Below are positions 11,655 through 22,724 of a stretch of 64,000 bases of DNA, in pieces. How positions within the stretch are numbered: the stretch's first letter is position 1; every line of letters starts with the position of its first letter. Below the pieces are notes generated by a model that worked only from the letters and a program-made list of their open reading frames with translations, did no database searches and was not told where the DNA came from. This DNA comes from Isoetes taiwanensis. Its lineage: Eukaryota > Streptophyta > Lycopodiopsida > Isoetales > Isoetaceae. The position numbers and the translations under genes are program-made. Location: assembly GCA_021234155.1 (NCBI GenBank), contig JAJEKV010000033.1:11482163-11546162 (forward strand), given 5' to 3'.

Positions 11655-14600
11655 TTAGTGTTCCTCGTGGTTTAGAAGCTCCCGAAGGAAGCTCCCTAGA
11701 TATGGAAGCACTGGCTGGTGATGAAACAACCTGTCCATAGGTATACTCCAGTCAATCATGGAGTATCTGGCGCAAAGATCGTCATACTTATGACAGAAGT
11801 AAATAGCATGCCTCTCCGTCTCCACGTCCTCCTTGCAAGAACAGATTCTGTGTTGCTCATCAATGTTCAACCACCTCCCTCGTTCGATCATTAAGTGATG
11901 AGAACTCATGCGTATTCGTGCAATTGCTCTTATCTTCCCAGGAAACATGTTGTGGAGGCTCAGGTAAGGCTGTATGACATGGTCACGCTTTGGATTGAAG
12001 TCCCTGAAATAGTACTGAACCTTCTTTTTAGAAGATGCATCGCAATATGCCAAAAATGCGCATTCCTTGAACTCTTTGGTGTAGGGACAAACAGTGAGGT
12101 TCAATCGTGCAAACCAGTCTTTTAGATCTTTATGCCAGCACTTTTTGCCGTCCTCATCAATCTGCGTAGCAGCATTGAGAGCAGACTGTACAAGTGAATC
12201 TTCACCTGCTTGTGTCTTCTGGTCGAGATACCGTAAAGTATTGCTCAGAGCTTGAACTTCCAATGGGTGTGATCCAGTATCATACAGCAGTATCTCATAT
12301 GGAACTGCTCTTTTTACCTTCAAAGCCATGTGCAACCACGTTTTCTGGATTGATTCAATCTCGTTCCATTTAGACCTGCATAGTGATGGCCCCCATATTT
12401 CACTAGCATACAAAATGACTGGCATTACCAATGCTTCAAAAGCTTCTTCGGGGGCGAGTGGGTAATGTGAGCATGACGACACATATTGGCCATTGCATAA
12501 AATGCTTTCAAAGCAGCTGCAATTCTAAGATCCACGCCTTTTGTCCAAGGCTTTCGTCCAATGAACACTTCATGTCCCAAATATTTATAGGATTGTGCCT
12601 GTTCAATCACTTCTCCTTGATAGAATACAGTAGCGGGCTGCACTCCAAAGCTCAAGATCTTGGTTTTTCTCAAATTGACTGTAAGACCAAACTCTAAGCA
12701 AAATTCACTTAGCACATCAAGTTGTCTCTGCAAGTGTTCTACAGTATGGGAGCATAAAAGTAAATCATCAGCATAAAGCAAAAAGGATTACCATTTAAAT
12801 TGGGAAGATACGTGGGAAATGGCATCCGTTTGTTTGAGGAAGTCTTCTAGTTGGTCAATGTACGCCGAACAAGGTAGGAGAGAGGCGGGCAGCCTTGTTT
12901 TACTCCCACATCACCGGTGATTAGATCAGACATGCCAAGTGGTGTGACCACTTTTTCCCAACCGTTTCATATAATCGCCTATAGCACCGCACCCATTCAT
13001 TCGAACCCCAAGCCGGATTAATGCATAGTAATTTCGACGGGAACCGTATCAAATGCTTTAGCAAAGTCAATGAAGCAAATGTAAGCAAGGATTTTCCTTG
13101 TGATTTAGCATCTTCTATCATCGTCCGTAATATGAGCAAATGGTCTATGGTTGCGAAACCTCGTCTGAACCCTGCTTGCCCTCGTGCTCTTATCCCCTGT
13201 TCCTCTGCCCATGCTGAAAGTTTAGAATCAAAGATCTTACCGAATAACTTAGCGAGAATGGGACTGATCATAATTGTCCTATAATTATTCGGCAGCAACA
13301 CGTCACCTTGCTTATGAATGGGGTGGATCAAACTTGTTGTCCAGGCAGCCGGAAAACCATCTGTTATAGCTTGGTTAAAGAGATCTGATATCAGGCCAGC
13401 AAGCTCTTTGCCACCATCTTTAAGATGTTCAGCCAACAATCCATCTATATCCCGTGCTTTGCCACAGGCTAACCCATCTATTCCAGCCTTAACATCTTCC
13501 ATACTAACAACAAACTGCTGGATGGCTTCTTTAGGTAAGCGCAACCGATCTTCCCCTTTAAAATAGAGATGCAAAGCATACGTTTTCCAAGTATGCAAAT
13601 CTGTCAGGGCCAGCTCCTTGGTTGGAGGAGCGAGGTGCTTCCAAAACCATTTGCCGGAGTGTGCTGCCTTGTTCTCAAGTTTTACCTGTTCGGCTTGTAT
13701 CCATGCTCGTTTCTTTTGTTTCACCAGTTTTCTATATTCTTGCAGTTTGACAGGGTTGGCAATCTTTTTTCTGGCATGTTTTAGCTCATCGTCATACCAC
13801 GCATTCCTGGGTTGAGTGCCTTGTTTCCTGGAGTATTCTCCATATGCATATTTAGCACTATCTGATAAAAGCCTATTAAGAGCAGCTATATTTGATACCT
13901 GGCTTATAATTCCTTCTCCAAGGGATGTTATGCGCTGCTAATGTGACTATAAGAGGAGCATGGTCACTTTCGCTCTCAAAATCTCCAACTGTGAAGTCTT
14001 GGATCATATGCATCAAGTGTGGTTCACCGATCAGGTAATCTAAGACTGAATAAGTGAACTCCTCTGTATTCTCGCTTCTAAAGGTGTAACCATCGGATTT
14101 GAAGTGGCCAACTCCATTAAAGATGACCATATTCAATGATGAGCAAAAGCTTAAAATCTGTTGACCTGCTGCATTCTGTTCTTTATGGCAACTCCTGCGA
14201 GTAAATCCATTCCATGTCTCAGATATAGCGAGCTAAGCTCAAATCAACAAATACTTTTGAAGCCCGACTCTCCCCGTCCAACCATTCAGGTCCCCAATAA
14301 GAAGAACCTCGTGTGTTTTGCTGCCATTCCTCGATTTTTGAGACCCAATTGAGTTAGTGACCCATCCGCTCTTTGGAATACACACGGCAGAGAGATATAA
14401 CAAGCTACTAGGATTAGATCTCGGTTTGTGAGCAGCAGAGATGCCTTAACTTTAAGAGCCGTAAATTGTTTATTTTCTTCATCCTTGTGGATTCTTGTCA
14501 CATCTCCTCGCAAGCCCGGAATGGACAAGACATGCTAATCCTCCATAAGGACGCCCACGATGGGGCTTACAATTCCACGAGAGAATAGGTTTCATAGTTC

Positions 14601-14739
14601 TTTACACCGCAGCCCGCTTGTCCGATGTTCCCATGTTTCTAACAGAAAATAGAATGTCTAGATTGTTAGTCTCTAATAGATCTAAGCTTCTACACAAGCC
14701 ATTTGGACCCTTGATATTCCAACAACATATAGAGATCAT
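11655..14739 (-). pseudogene. LINE ORF2: endonuclease plus reverse transcriptase
   Basis: ORF2 nicks target DNA and reverse transcribes the element RNA. From the start at 14739 the minus strand reads an EEP-type endonuclease N-terminus (CCWNIKGPNG), then GRPYGGLACLV and, at about 13960-14000, SDHAPLIV, the conserved catalytic SDH. The reverse transcriptase follows: NNYRTIMISPILAKLFGKI and GQAGFRRGFATIDH in the 13724-12921 frame, then LYADDLLL near 12781-12758 with the YADD catalytic aspartates. The last 275 codons (12482-11655) carry YASEIWGPSL and a terminal Cys/His motif (CSCKEDVETERHAIYFC). At least three frameshifts and several stops disable it. The clade is not assigned. Confidence 0.8.
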
Positions 14740-15475
14740 GGCCAGACTTGTTAGGCCTGCCTAGAAATCCCTATTCATTCCTGTCTTTGATAAGCACTGT
14801 CCCATTTCTCAAACTACCCATTTACCTTGCTCTTGCTTCTTTCACTTGCCGGATTGCCTCGGGCGGGATTGTAATTGCTGCCAAGTCAAATCCTCACATA
14901 TTCGGTAAGTCTTTGCCTTTAAGCAATGGCCCTTGCTTCAAAATCTCTGTTCTAGATGTCTCATCTACGCACTTAACTAAGATATGCGGGATCTTGTCTT
15001 CTATTTTTCGTCCCAGTTCTCCATGCATCCGTGATATCCGGGTCAGCCATCTTCAATTGTTCTTTGCAAAATTTGACACCATATCTTTAGTTGTTTCTTC
15101 ATTTGTTTCAGAATGCCAATTATTCTTATCCCGAGGGCTCTCTTATGTCGGTCCCTTTCCTCGGCTAGTACGTACTGGACTTCGGTTTTCATCTTGATAG
15201 GGCTTTCAATTGGTTCTTCTTTGGGTGTTATGTTCAAGTATCTCTATTCTTCCTTCCAATGCTTCAATCTTAGATTGTAGCATGGCTACCTATCTAACAA
15301 AGTTCTGACACTGCTTAACTTCTTCATGTATTTCATTAACTTTCATTACAAATTGCATCCAAGGCGGAGACTTTGTGCATCGCCAGCTCCCATGCCCCTT
15401 GAGTAAGAACAAATTCTCCTTCCTACCGACGGGGATGGAGTTCTTCTGTTTTTGTCTAATGTTAGAACCTGTCAT
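14690..15475 (-). pseudogene. LINE ORF1-like protein
   Basis: Reading the minus strand across several frameshifts gives a short coiled-coil-like N-terminal part (near 15300-15240) and a C-terminal part containing KCVDETSRTEILKQGPLL and FDLAAITIPPEAIRQVKEAR, with RNGTVLIKDRN near 14790. I read this as the RNA-binding ORF1 protein of the minus-strand LINE. Its apparent stop at 14690-14692 overlaps the ORF2 start at 14739 by about 50 bp in another frame, a compact arrangement that could be ancestral. Many stops and shifts make it non-functional. Family assignment rests on position and general character, not on a search. Confidence 0.45.
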
Positions 15476-16183
15476 GTTTCTGAACCCTTATGAAATTGAG
15501 ATCAGCTACACAATACTCTTGAACCGATTTGCCCTAACCGTCTCAGCCAAAATTCTGTTGTGAAGGCCAGTCAGATCGACCAGGCTTCAGTTCGACAAGG
15601 TTCCTTCAGTTCGCCAAGGCTTCAGTTCGACCAGTCGGCGCCGCCAAGGGTTGCCGCCAAGTATTACAGAATATTAGGTGCATGTGAAGGTTAGAGGAAT
15701 TGTCTCTGCTACTAGGATGGGAACGGCAAGACCTGATCGTCCTCGCCATCTTTTGGTTCAGTTTCAAGACACTCTTAGCCGCTTACATGTTCTTCAGCAT
15801 GGAAACCATCTCAGAGGGACTAGTTTCTCAGAACAAGAGGACCTCTCCCCTCTTCAATTGTGTAACCGTAAGAAGGAGCTCTGCAAGATGAGGGCAGCCT
15901 GCTTGCAAAAGAAATGGTCAGTGTACAGGGGAGGTGCAGCAATTATTCTAGATCAATGGCCTTCTAATCCTTGGATTGGCTATGTCTAGATAATTTTAGA
16001 GGCGCAAATTTACCACTAGCATTAGCATTATCTTCTTCTTAATAGTCTTTTAACATTTGGTTATTGTGTTTGGTGATGGGGCCTAATCCCCAAGTTTTAG
16101 ATGGGGCCCTTGCATGTCCCGTCCCATAACCCGTTGGGTTCTCGCGGACGTAAAAATCCATCTTATCGTATCTTATTATTGGA

Positions 16184-16239
16184 GACGCCTATGATTTTGA
16201 AATATGAAATACGATTTCGCCTAAGGTGTTGAGGGAATG
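16184..16239 (+). repeat. Repeat E, left part of the split copy
   Basis: The sequence ggagacgcctatgattttga through gggaatg matches 10253-10308 closely. It ends with AATG, the left copy of the 4-bp target duplication of element A. The remaining part of this repeat resumes at 26252. Confidence 0.7.
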
Positions 16240-16740
16240 GGGTATAAGCACGCTAGGGTGATAAAAAAAAGGGCCATTCGAATACATTACATATAATGTT
16301 ATGTATTTTAATTATAGTAAGTTTTTTATTGCCATCATTAAAGAAAATGTCATTATTCGAGTGTACCAAAAATTCCCTCCATTTTGTTCCCCATGTTTCT
16401 TGGCTAACCGAGTGGAGCAAGAATTGGTTTGTTTTCCAAAAATTGGCACTGCTAGATCGTTTGAACCCGCTCGGAGCACTGCATATCCGTGTGATCTGCC
16501 CCGTAAGTTTTGTTTTCTTTATTTTGTAGTTTTAATTTTCTGTGATTTCAGTCCGAAAATGAATTCAAGAAGTAACAGAACTGGTTCTATGGATTAAAAA
16601 TCGAAAAGCGGTATTTTTCAAGCTAAATCGACGTAGGTTTAACATGAATATAAACAATGCGTTTGATTTAAGGTCTGATCTTCAAACATTTTGGGCAAAT
16701 TTATCTTATGAAATCAAATTTGTTGCTTTGTTCATTTTGC

Positions 16741-19700
16741 AGGTACTGTGAACATAGCAAAGACCCCAAAGAAGACCCCAATCAAGGGTTCAAGAAAGTC
16801 TCCAAGGACCGGAAAGCCTCCAGCAAATAAGAAAGCTTCAAGTTCGCATGCCAAAAGGGAAATTTTACCTCCTGATGATACCAGGTTTTTTCAGAAGAAA
16901 GCCTGCACAACCGAATTTTTGTGATGTTTACGAAAGCAAAGATGATGCTATGGTAAGAGAGATATGGGGTGATGAAGCACCAAGCAGGTATGGCTATAAG
17001 GATGACAGAATTGATATCAAGTGGACAGAAGAATTCTGCAAATGGTATGAATTTGCTTTTGGAAGAAAAGATGTTATGAATCACTATGTCCCTTTGTACT
17101 TTGCAAGGGCATTTGCATTGCATCTGAAAGGTGCAGAAGTGGACTGGGAAGATGTCAAAGCATGGGCCAGATCGAAGCAAAAGGATTCTGATCTATCTAG
17201 TGAGGTGGTGACAGTGAAATCTAGCAATGCAAATGCAAAAGCCCCAAGAACTTCAGCTAAGAGTTACACAAAGGAGCAATTAGAAGTTTTCAAGAATTCT
17301 TAGACAAAGCAGATCTATTGTGAAAACATCTTTAAGCAAGAAATTAACCGAAAGTTAAAGGAAAGAAGGCAAGAGATCCTTGATACATTGAAGCACAAGG
17401 AAGGGGAGAGAGCAGCTTTATATTAGGTTGGTCCGGAAGCGAGAGGAATGTTGAAGCAAAAATGGCAGCATTGGAGGATCAACAATCAAAACTGGACCAA
17501 ACATCTGAAAGTGCAATAAGATTTCAGCACCTAAAATGGAAAGTTGAGAATGCTATCGAGCAAAAAAGGAATCTAGAATGCAGGATCAGGCTGAGCTCCA
17601 GAAACATATTGACATGAATCTTACCGAATTGAAACATGTAGATGCAAAGATTGAAGCTACATCTGTTGATATGAGCTCAACTGAGGCAGGAGACAAAAAA
17701 ATTATGGAACTCAGGGAATTTTTAGAACATTCCTCGATCCTTACTTTACAGCCCCCTCCTCTCCAGTCTACAATTCTTGCAGATCAGATTATTGTTCAGC
17801 CTTTTTCTTCATGTACATATTGTGAACAATCTTTTGGTGTGAATCCAAGTGGTTACGGTACCTCAGACACCCCTTATTGTCCATTGTGTATATCCTATCT
17901 TGCTAGCACAAAGATATCATGTGTTGATCCTGACTGCTCATGGAATAGCAATTTGCCTGTAGCACTTGGACTGCTTGCAACAAAAGGTTAGTACATGTAC
18001 ATTTGAATTACAATTTCTTTTCTTATTTTAATAGTTAGATTCTTTTTTGCATGAAGGTTTTAGGCTTGCATTTACATTGAGTATTTAGATACATAGTTTT
18101 TGTAGTTGGATAATGTGGGTTCAGTCATGTATAATCTGCCAAATAGACTACTTATTTTTTTTAAAGATGAGAGTTTTTAATTTCATGTGCACATCAGCTC
18201 AAGAATGTAGGTAGCTGATTACTTGTTATTGAGAACTCAGATAGTGTAGCAATTGACGATATACATTGCTATTGTTGCCGCCAAAATTACATTTTGAGTT
18301 ATTATTGAATACTTCATGACTCATCAAGGTGAGCGTAGTACAATATCGCCTAGATTTGTTTACATTGATTGTACTTCGAACAATGAATTTCGTGAGTACA
18401 TTCAAGACATTTCAACAAGACATTATAAATCGAGTACATTAGCGATGGATACATTGGAGTACATTGTCGAAGAATTTTTTTCCATTGACTGCATTTGTAG
18501 AGTACATTAAGAATATATTTCTTAGTGATGATCCGATATACTCAATGTTTGACTGATGCGGTGATTTTGGTAGCATAAGGAAACCAGAAAAGGGTATGAT
18601 ATTGTAGTCTTGTTAATCATGCATATTCCTTTTCTTATCTCAAGTCTTTTTCTACTCTCTATTGTAGATGACAGCAAGAAGCCAACAACACTTTCTTCCA
18701 AGGTATTGGATTTGACAGAAGGTCAGGAGGATTTGGGAAATACTTCTACATGGGCATCACCAGAACCTTGTAAAGTCTTCTCGAGGAAGAGCTTGAGGTA
18801 CCAAAGGAAGTCCCTGGATACATGTAAGTAAATATCACATTTGATTGATTTACAATCCCTGGAATTTAATTTTCATGTCATATGAGCTTGATATGTCACT
18901 TGGAATTCCATATAGCCACGAGCATACCGATCCGAACATTTGTGGATTATGCAGCAGAGGTTGAAAAGTTAAAGCAGAAGGCAGTAGTTAATACTGCAGG
19001 TATGTTGCATCTTCTTTTTGCTTGTGTGTACTGCAATTATTAAACACCATTTTTTGTAGGTTCTTCAAGTTTTTCTTCACAAGATAAAAGTTCCATTCCT
19101 CAGGTCTTTCTTCACAATATAAATTTCCAGAGAAACCAATTTGGAAACCTATTAAGCCAATGCCATCATTTCAGCAGGAAATGAAAATGCTGTTGAGCGA
19201 TGATTCAACAGGTATACCATTGACTTAAAATTAGGATTCACAATACTGATTAACTTTGGTGACTAATTTATGCAGAAGTGTTGGAAATTGGTGAATCTTC
19301 TGCAGCCTTTGTTCAGGCAACCATTGAAAAGATAGAGGATAGTAGCCATATTAAGGGAGAGGAAGAGATGGTGGAGGTACAAGAGATTCAAAAGGATGAT
19401 GTGGCAGTGGAGGAAACCAGAACCGAGGAAACAAAGGCTGAGGAAACAAAGGTTGAGGCCACTAAGGTTGCTGACATAGAGGAAACCAAGGTTGAGGAGA
19501 CCAAGGTTGTTAAACAGGAGAAGCAGACAAGAAAAAGGAAGGAGTGTATGCAAAATACAACTTCAACCAAAAGGTGAATATTTATTATGTTAGTTGAAGC
19601 TTTTAAAGTGTAATATCTGAACAATTTTATGATGACTTCTGCAGGACTAGAAGCCAAACATCATCTGAAAGTGCTCGATCTGGAGATGACAGCACAGGAG

Positions 19701-20737
19701 AGTAAGTAAGATTCTGTTGTAGTTGCAATTCATTTGTCTCTCAATAATAGAAGTTTGGTTTACAAAGACCTGGAGAGCTTGTTGAAAATAGTTCCATGCT
19801 ACCCTTTCCAGCAAAAGCCTCTAATCAAGGTGATTAAATATTGTGTGGAAGGTCTTTGCAGAGACAGGCACATGTCCAACAGGCATATAGACATATTTGG
19901 AAGGTAACTTGATCAGATTCTTTTTTGCATTATGGTTAACTACTGAACATCTTACCTCACTTGCTTTGTGAATAGGTATCTGATTAGCATTATGCCTGAC
20001 AAATGGCGTGATGCATTTTTTTTCTTCCCCTCAGAGAATTTCTTAGCCTACAGAACAACCTTTAACAAACTGTCATCTGATGCAACTTCGATGGTACAGT
20101 CTGGATTGGCTGTAGTTCAAAAAGGGCTTCAGGGAATCATATTGAGCAAATGCCAGTACATTATGATTCCAATCCAGATTGAGGATCCTGGTCATCATTG
20201 TTTTAGATAAGGCCAAGAACTGTAGCAGCACCCCTTTGTCTTCTCCAGCTATCCTTATTCTGAACTCGCTAAAGAATGTGCAGGTTGACACGAGGATGGT
20301 TATGATGTAAGTGCACTCACTATTAATTCAGTGTAATGCTGCATAATTCTGATGTTATTTTCTATTGCAGGCTTCATAAAGATATCATTACAGCATTGAC
20401 TAATTCCAGTTCTCGTAAGATTGATATTTATGTGAAGGCAGAAAGAAATTAGACCTGAGGTTCCACAACAAGGTGACCTGGCCTCCTGTGGTCTTTATGT
20501 CATGGGTTATATGCAAGCCTTTGTGGATGCCCAGGTGCAGGCTAAGAGCATGGTGAGATAACATATCAACAATTGCTTTTTATATAATATTTGATTCTGA
20601 AAACTATTTGTTTTCATTCTTTCAGTTCTCTTCAGATTGGTTTGATGCGGAGTATGCACAGTCCAGGAGACATGTGCTCATTAAGGCTATGATTAATTAT
20701 AAGAGCCATCTCATCGAAACAGGCACTACTAGCACCT
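16741..20737 (+). pseudogene. Element A coiled-coil / RING-like / Ulp1 protease gene
   Basis: Multi-exon gene. The N-terminal exon (about 16744-17990, several frameshifts) starts with a Lys/Pro-rich basic segment, then a conserved globular block (KWTEEFCKWYEFAF, HYVPLYFARAFALHLKG, VDW), a coiled coil, and a cysteine cluster (CTYCEQSFG...YCPLC...CVDPDC). Middle exons are acidic, with EETKVE-type repeats at 19280-19577. The Ulp1/C48 part spans about 19800-20740: KCQYIMIPI, then GHHCF in place of the usual HW around the catalytic His, and QQGDLASCGLYVMGYMQAF with the catalytic Cys. Ulp1 proteases process SUMO or related modifiers. The last exon is cut by element D. Element B carries the homolog in the same exon order. 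Confidence 0.7.
18316..18520 (+). repeat. GTACATT-rich intron segment
   Basis: Within an intron of the element A protease gene, short motifs gtacatt, gtacaat and gatacatt recur about every 15-30 bp. The same GTAC-centred motif crowds introns at 24603-24850 in this element and at 41700-42130 and 47590-48000 in element B. Confidence 0.5.
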
Positions 20738-21058
20738 GGGTAAAAGCATGTTAGGGTGTCCCTTAAAAAGTATTATTTAGTGACCAAAAAAGTACCTAAA
20801 AAGGTACCCAGGACTGGGTACTGGGTACCTGTGTAATATCTCAATAAAAGGTACATTCTAGAACTTTTATATATATTTTGGTCTCCGGTAGCACTATCTT
20901 TATCTTAACTTTGAACATTAATGCGTCCGTGACTTTTATTTTAGACTTTTGTACTAGTTTTAATGAAAATAAAAATGAGAAAGTACCCAGTTCTGAAGTA
21001 CCTAGTGTATGTACTTTTGCAGGTTCCAAAAGTGGTACACCCTAACATGCTTTTACTC
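20738..21058. mobile_element. Element D: 321-bp non-autonomous relative (MITE-like)
   Basis: The left end reads GGGTAAAAGCATGTTAGGGT. The right end, read on the minus strand, is GAGTAAAAGCATGTTAGGGT. ACCT flanks both sides (20734-20737 and 21059-21062). The ends match the termini of elements A and B, so this is very likely mobilised by the same transposase. No coding sequence; the interior has many GTACC/GGTAC motifs. It inserted into the last Ulp1 exon of element A, directly after the codons for TSTW. Confidence 0.85.
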
Positions 21059-21245
21059 ACCTCGCAAGAGAAGCATGGTAGTGCTTAACTTCTTTCATAA
21101 CTCTTTATCAAATGAGGCCAATTGGCTTTTTTCTTATTGGAAACAACACTAAGCCATTTGGCTTTATGTAATCTTGATAATGTAATCAATGAATGGTTGC
21201 AATCCTAGTGCTACTGTATGTTAATTATATTTTGCTTCCTTACAG

Positions 21246-22529
21246 GACTCCTAGTATTTGAGATCCAAGGTGTTCTGGGTTACTTTTATAGAACTCCAGG
21301 AATCAATATTTCCTTTTACAAGCCCATAATTACAGAACATGGAGTTTTCTCCTGCAGACCAACAATGAAAGCAATGCTTCAATATGCCTCCTTTCATTGG
21401 GATTTGGCCATATGGTCAACTCTTCCCTTAGATATCATAACATCAATTTTGGACAAGCTCTATGAAGATGGCATCCCAAAATTTAAACATGTTTATGGAA
21501 AAGAGAGATGTTGGGGACTTCCTTACACAAATTCAGTTGGTGTAACCCCTCAAGTAGTACCTATGGATAGTATCGTCATTGAATATCCTAAATACAATGG
21601 TCGACTCTGTGGTGTGTTTGAGTCTAAGCACAAAGCTCTTTTCAACAAAGAAAGTTATGTTTGTGTGCCACTATGGACATCTTTGATAGAACGCGACAAC
21701 CATCTGTCCTTCTTATTTGATTGGCTGGTAGGGTTGAAATATGCACCAGATTTTACCAATTACATAAAGGAGCATAAGTTGGATGACTCTTGGGACATAT
21801 ATGGTGACATTATCATCAAGACTATAGGGGATGAATACGGCTAAGATATGAAACGTAATAAAGGCCCTATGTACAATGCCTTTGATAAACCGAATCATGC
21901 TTTTATCAGAACTTTTCTAGATGTGGATTTGCTTTCATAACTCTTTTTGAGTACTTGTTAAATTATATCTATTATTAATATTTAAGGTTGAGGAAGTTTT
22001 AGATTTAATACTTTATAAATGCTAATAATTTTTAACTTTTGTTATTGGATTAGAAGTTGAGGAAAATGAAATTGAAGAGGAATTTATACATGGAGCAGAG
22101 GTTGAACCAGAACAAAAGGAATTTGTACATGTACATGGAGCAGAGGTTGAACCAGATGAACCACCATCTCCTTTAGGGATTGAAGCAGAATATGTTCCAG
22201 ATGTACCATTCTCTTGTGGCTTAGGGTATGAAGCAAGATTCCTTACCAGCCTGCCTGGATTATGGGAACAGGTCGAACAGATCGAAGACAGAAGCACCAG
22301 GGATGAGATGCTAACAATACTTTGGGCAATTCACAAGATCTATGATCCTGATCCTTGGGGAAGGAATCAGTTGCCAAGTGCACACGAGTCAACCAGGGCT
22401 TTAGCGGAGGGCTGGAGTGGGCTTCCAATTGCAAGAGAAGCAGCAGTGGCCTCTGCCACAGCTAGTCCTAACATTATATGGTGCTCCGGAAATCTTAGGA
22501 GAATGGATGCAATACCTATGAGATTTTAG
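21246..22529 (+). pseudogene. Element A FCP1/NIF-like (HAD-fold) module
   Basis: The first exon starts after an acceptor at 21245 and is open to 21844. It reads LLVFEIQGVLGYF, aligning with the DxDGT/DLNG catalytic loop of FCP1/NIF phosphatases but with Glu and Gln where Asp residues are expected. Then come SCRPTMKAMLQYASFHWDLA and IWSTLPLDIITSILDKL, the classic RPxxxxFL...WSS region, and later LIERDNHLSFLFDWLVGL. A second exon (about 22053-22529) encodes an acidic linker and an unrecognised C-terminal domain (LPGLWEQVEQIEDRSTRDEM). The degenerate motif suggests a non-catalytic, binding role. It may have been one transcript with the upstream protease before element D inserted. A homologous remnant lies in element B. 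Confidence 0.6.
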
Positions 22530-22724
22530 CCACCACAGGATGTAATAGTTAGGCATAAAAGAAGTTGATATATTCTGTAAAGTTATCAATAACAAGAAAC
22601 ATGTTTTGAAATAAGTTGATGTACTCAATTACAATGTAATATAAATCATGTTACACCAGCACTTTTCTCTTTTCAGATTACTTCTCTCCAACATATAATC
22701 TGTCCAACATATAATCTGTTCAAG

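Larger units (their letters stand above)
11535..15670 (-). mobile_element. Full-length but decayed LINE (non-LTR retrotransposon)
   Basis: The element has ORF1, ORF2 (endonuclease, reverse transcriptase, zinc motif) and a (TTA)n-type 3' tail at 11535-11570, all on the minus strand. Next to the tail the 3' end reads cttccgtggacgttaataat on the minus strand, matching the LINE ends at 55461 and 61364. The 5' region at about 15565-15660 holds three related copies of cttcagttcgaccag-type units. It landed inside ORF1 of the plus-strand LINE. No clear target-site duplication could be fixed because the tail is itself repetitive. Confidence 0.75.
10839..15989 (+). pseudogene. LINE ORF1 protein, two halves around an insertion
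   Basis: ORF1 proteins of L1-type LINEs bind the element's RNA. The N-terminal half is at 10839-11534 and the C-terminal half at about 15676-15989. The first half begins MAREKKKPPT, shifts frame once near 11180-11200, has an in-frame TAG at about 11424 where CAG is likely, and ends in RSLNLHIIGVAEAE...FFTN, typical of the start of the RNA-recognition region. The second half continues with VHVKVRGIVSATRMG and RPDRPRHLLVQF, the conserved RPRPLLVxF-type block, and stops at TAG. Neither half makes sense alone, and the order and strand fit one interrupted gene. Disabled by frameshift, stop and insertion. Confidence 0.6.
10576..16184 (+). mobile_element. ORF1-only LINE, split by a second LINE
   Basis: The element runs from a 5' region containing ggactaccatagtcgtcgga to a 3' end reading cccataacccgttgggttctcgcggacg. 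It carries an L1-type ORF1 but no ORF2, because the ORF1 stop at 15989 is followed by only about 195 bp before the 3' end. That is the layout of a half-LINE. The minus-strand LINE at 11535-15670 interrupts ORF1. A truncated second copy of the 5' region lies at about 10143-10250. The 5' boundary is approximate. Confidence 0.6.
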
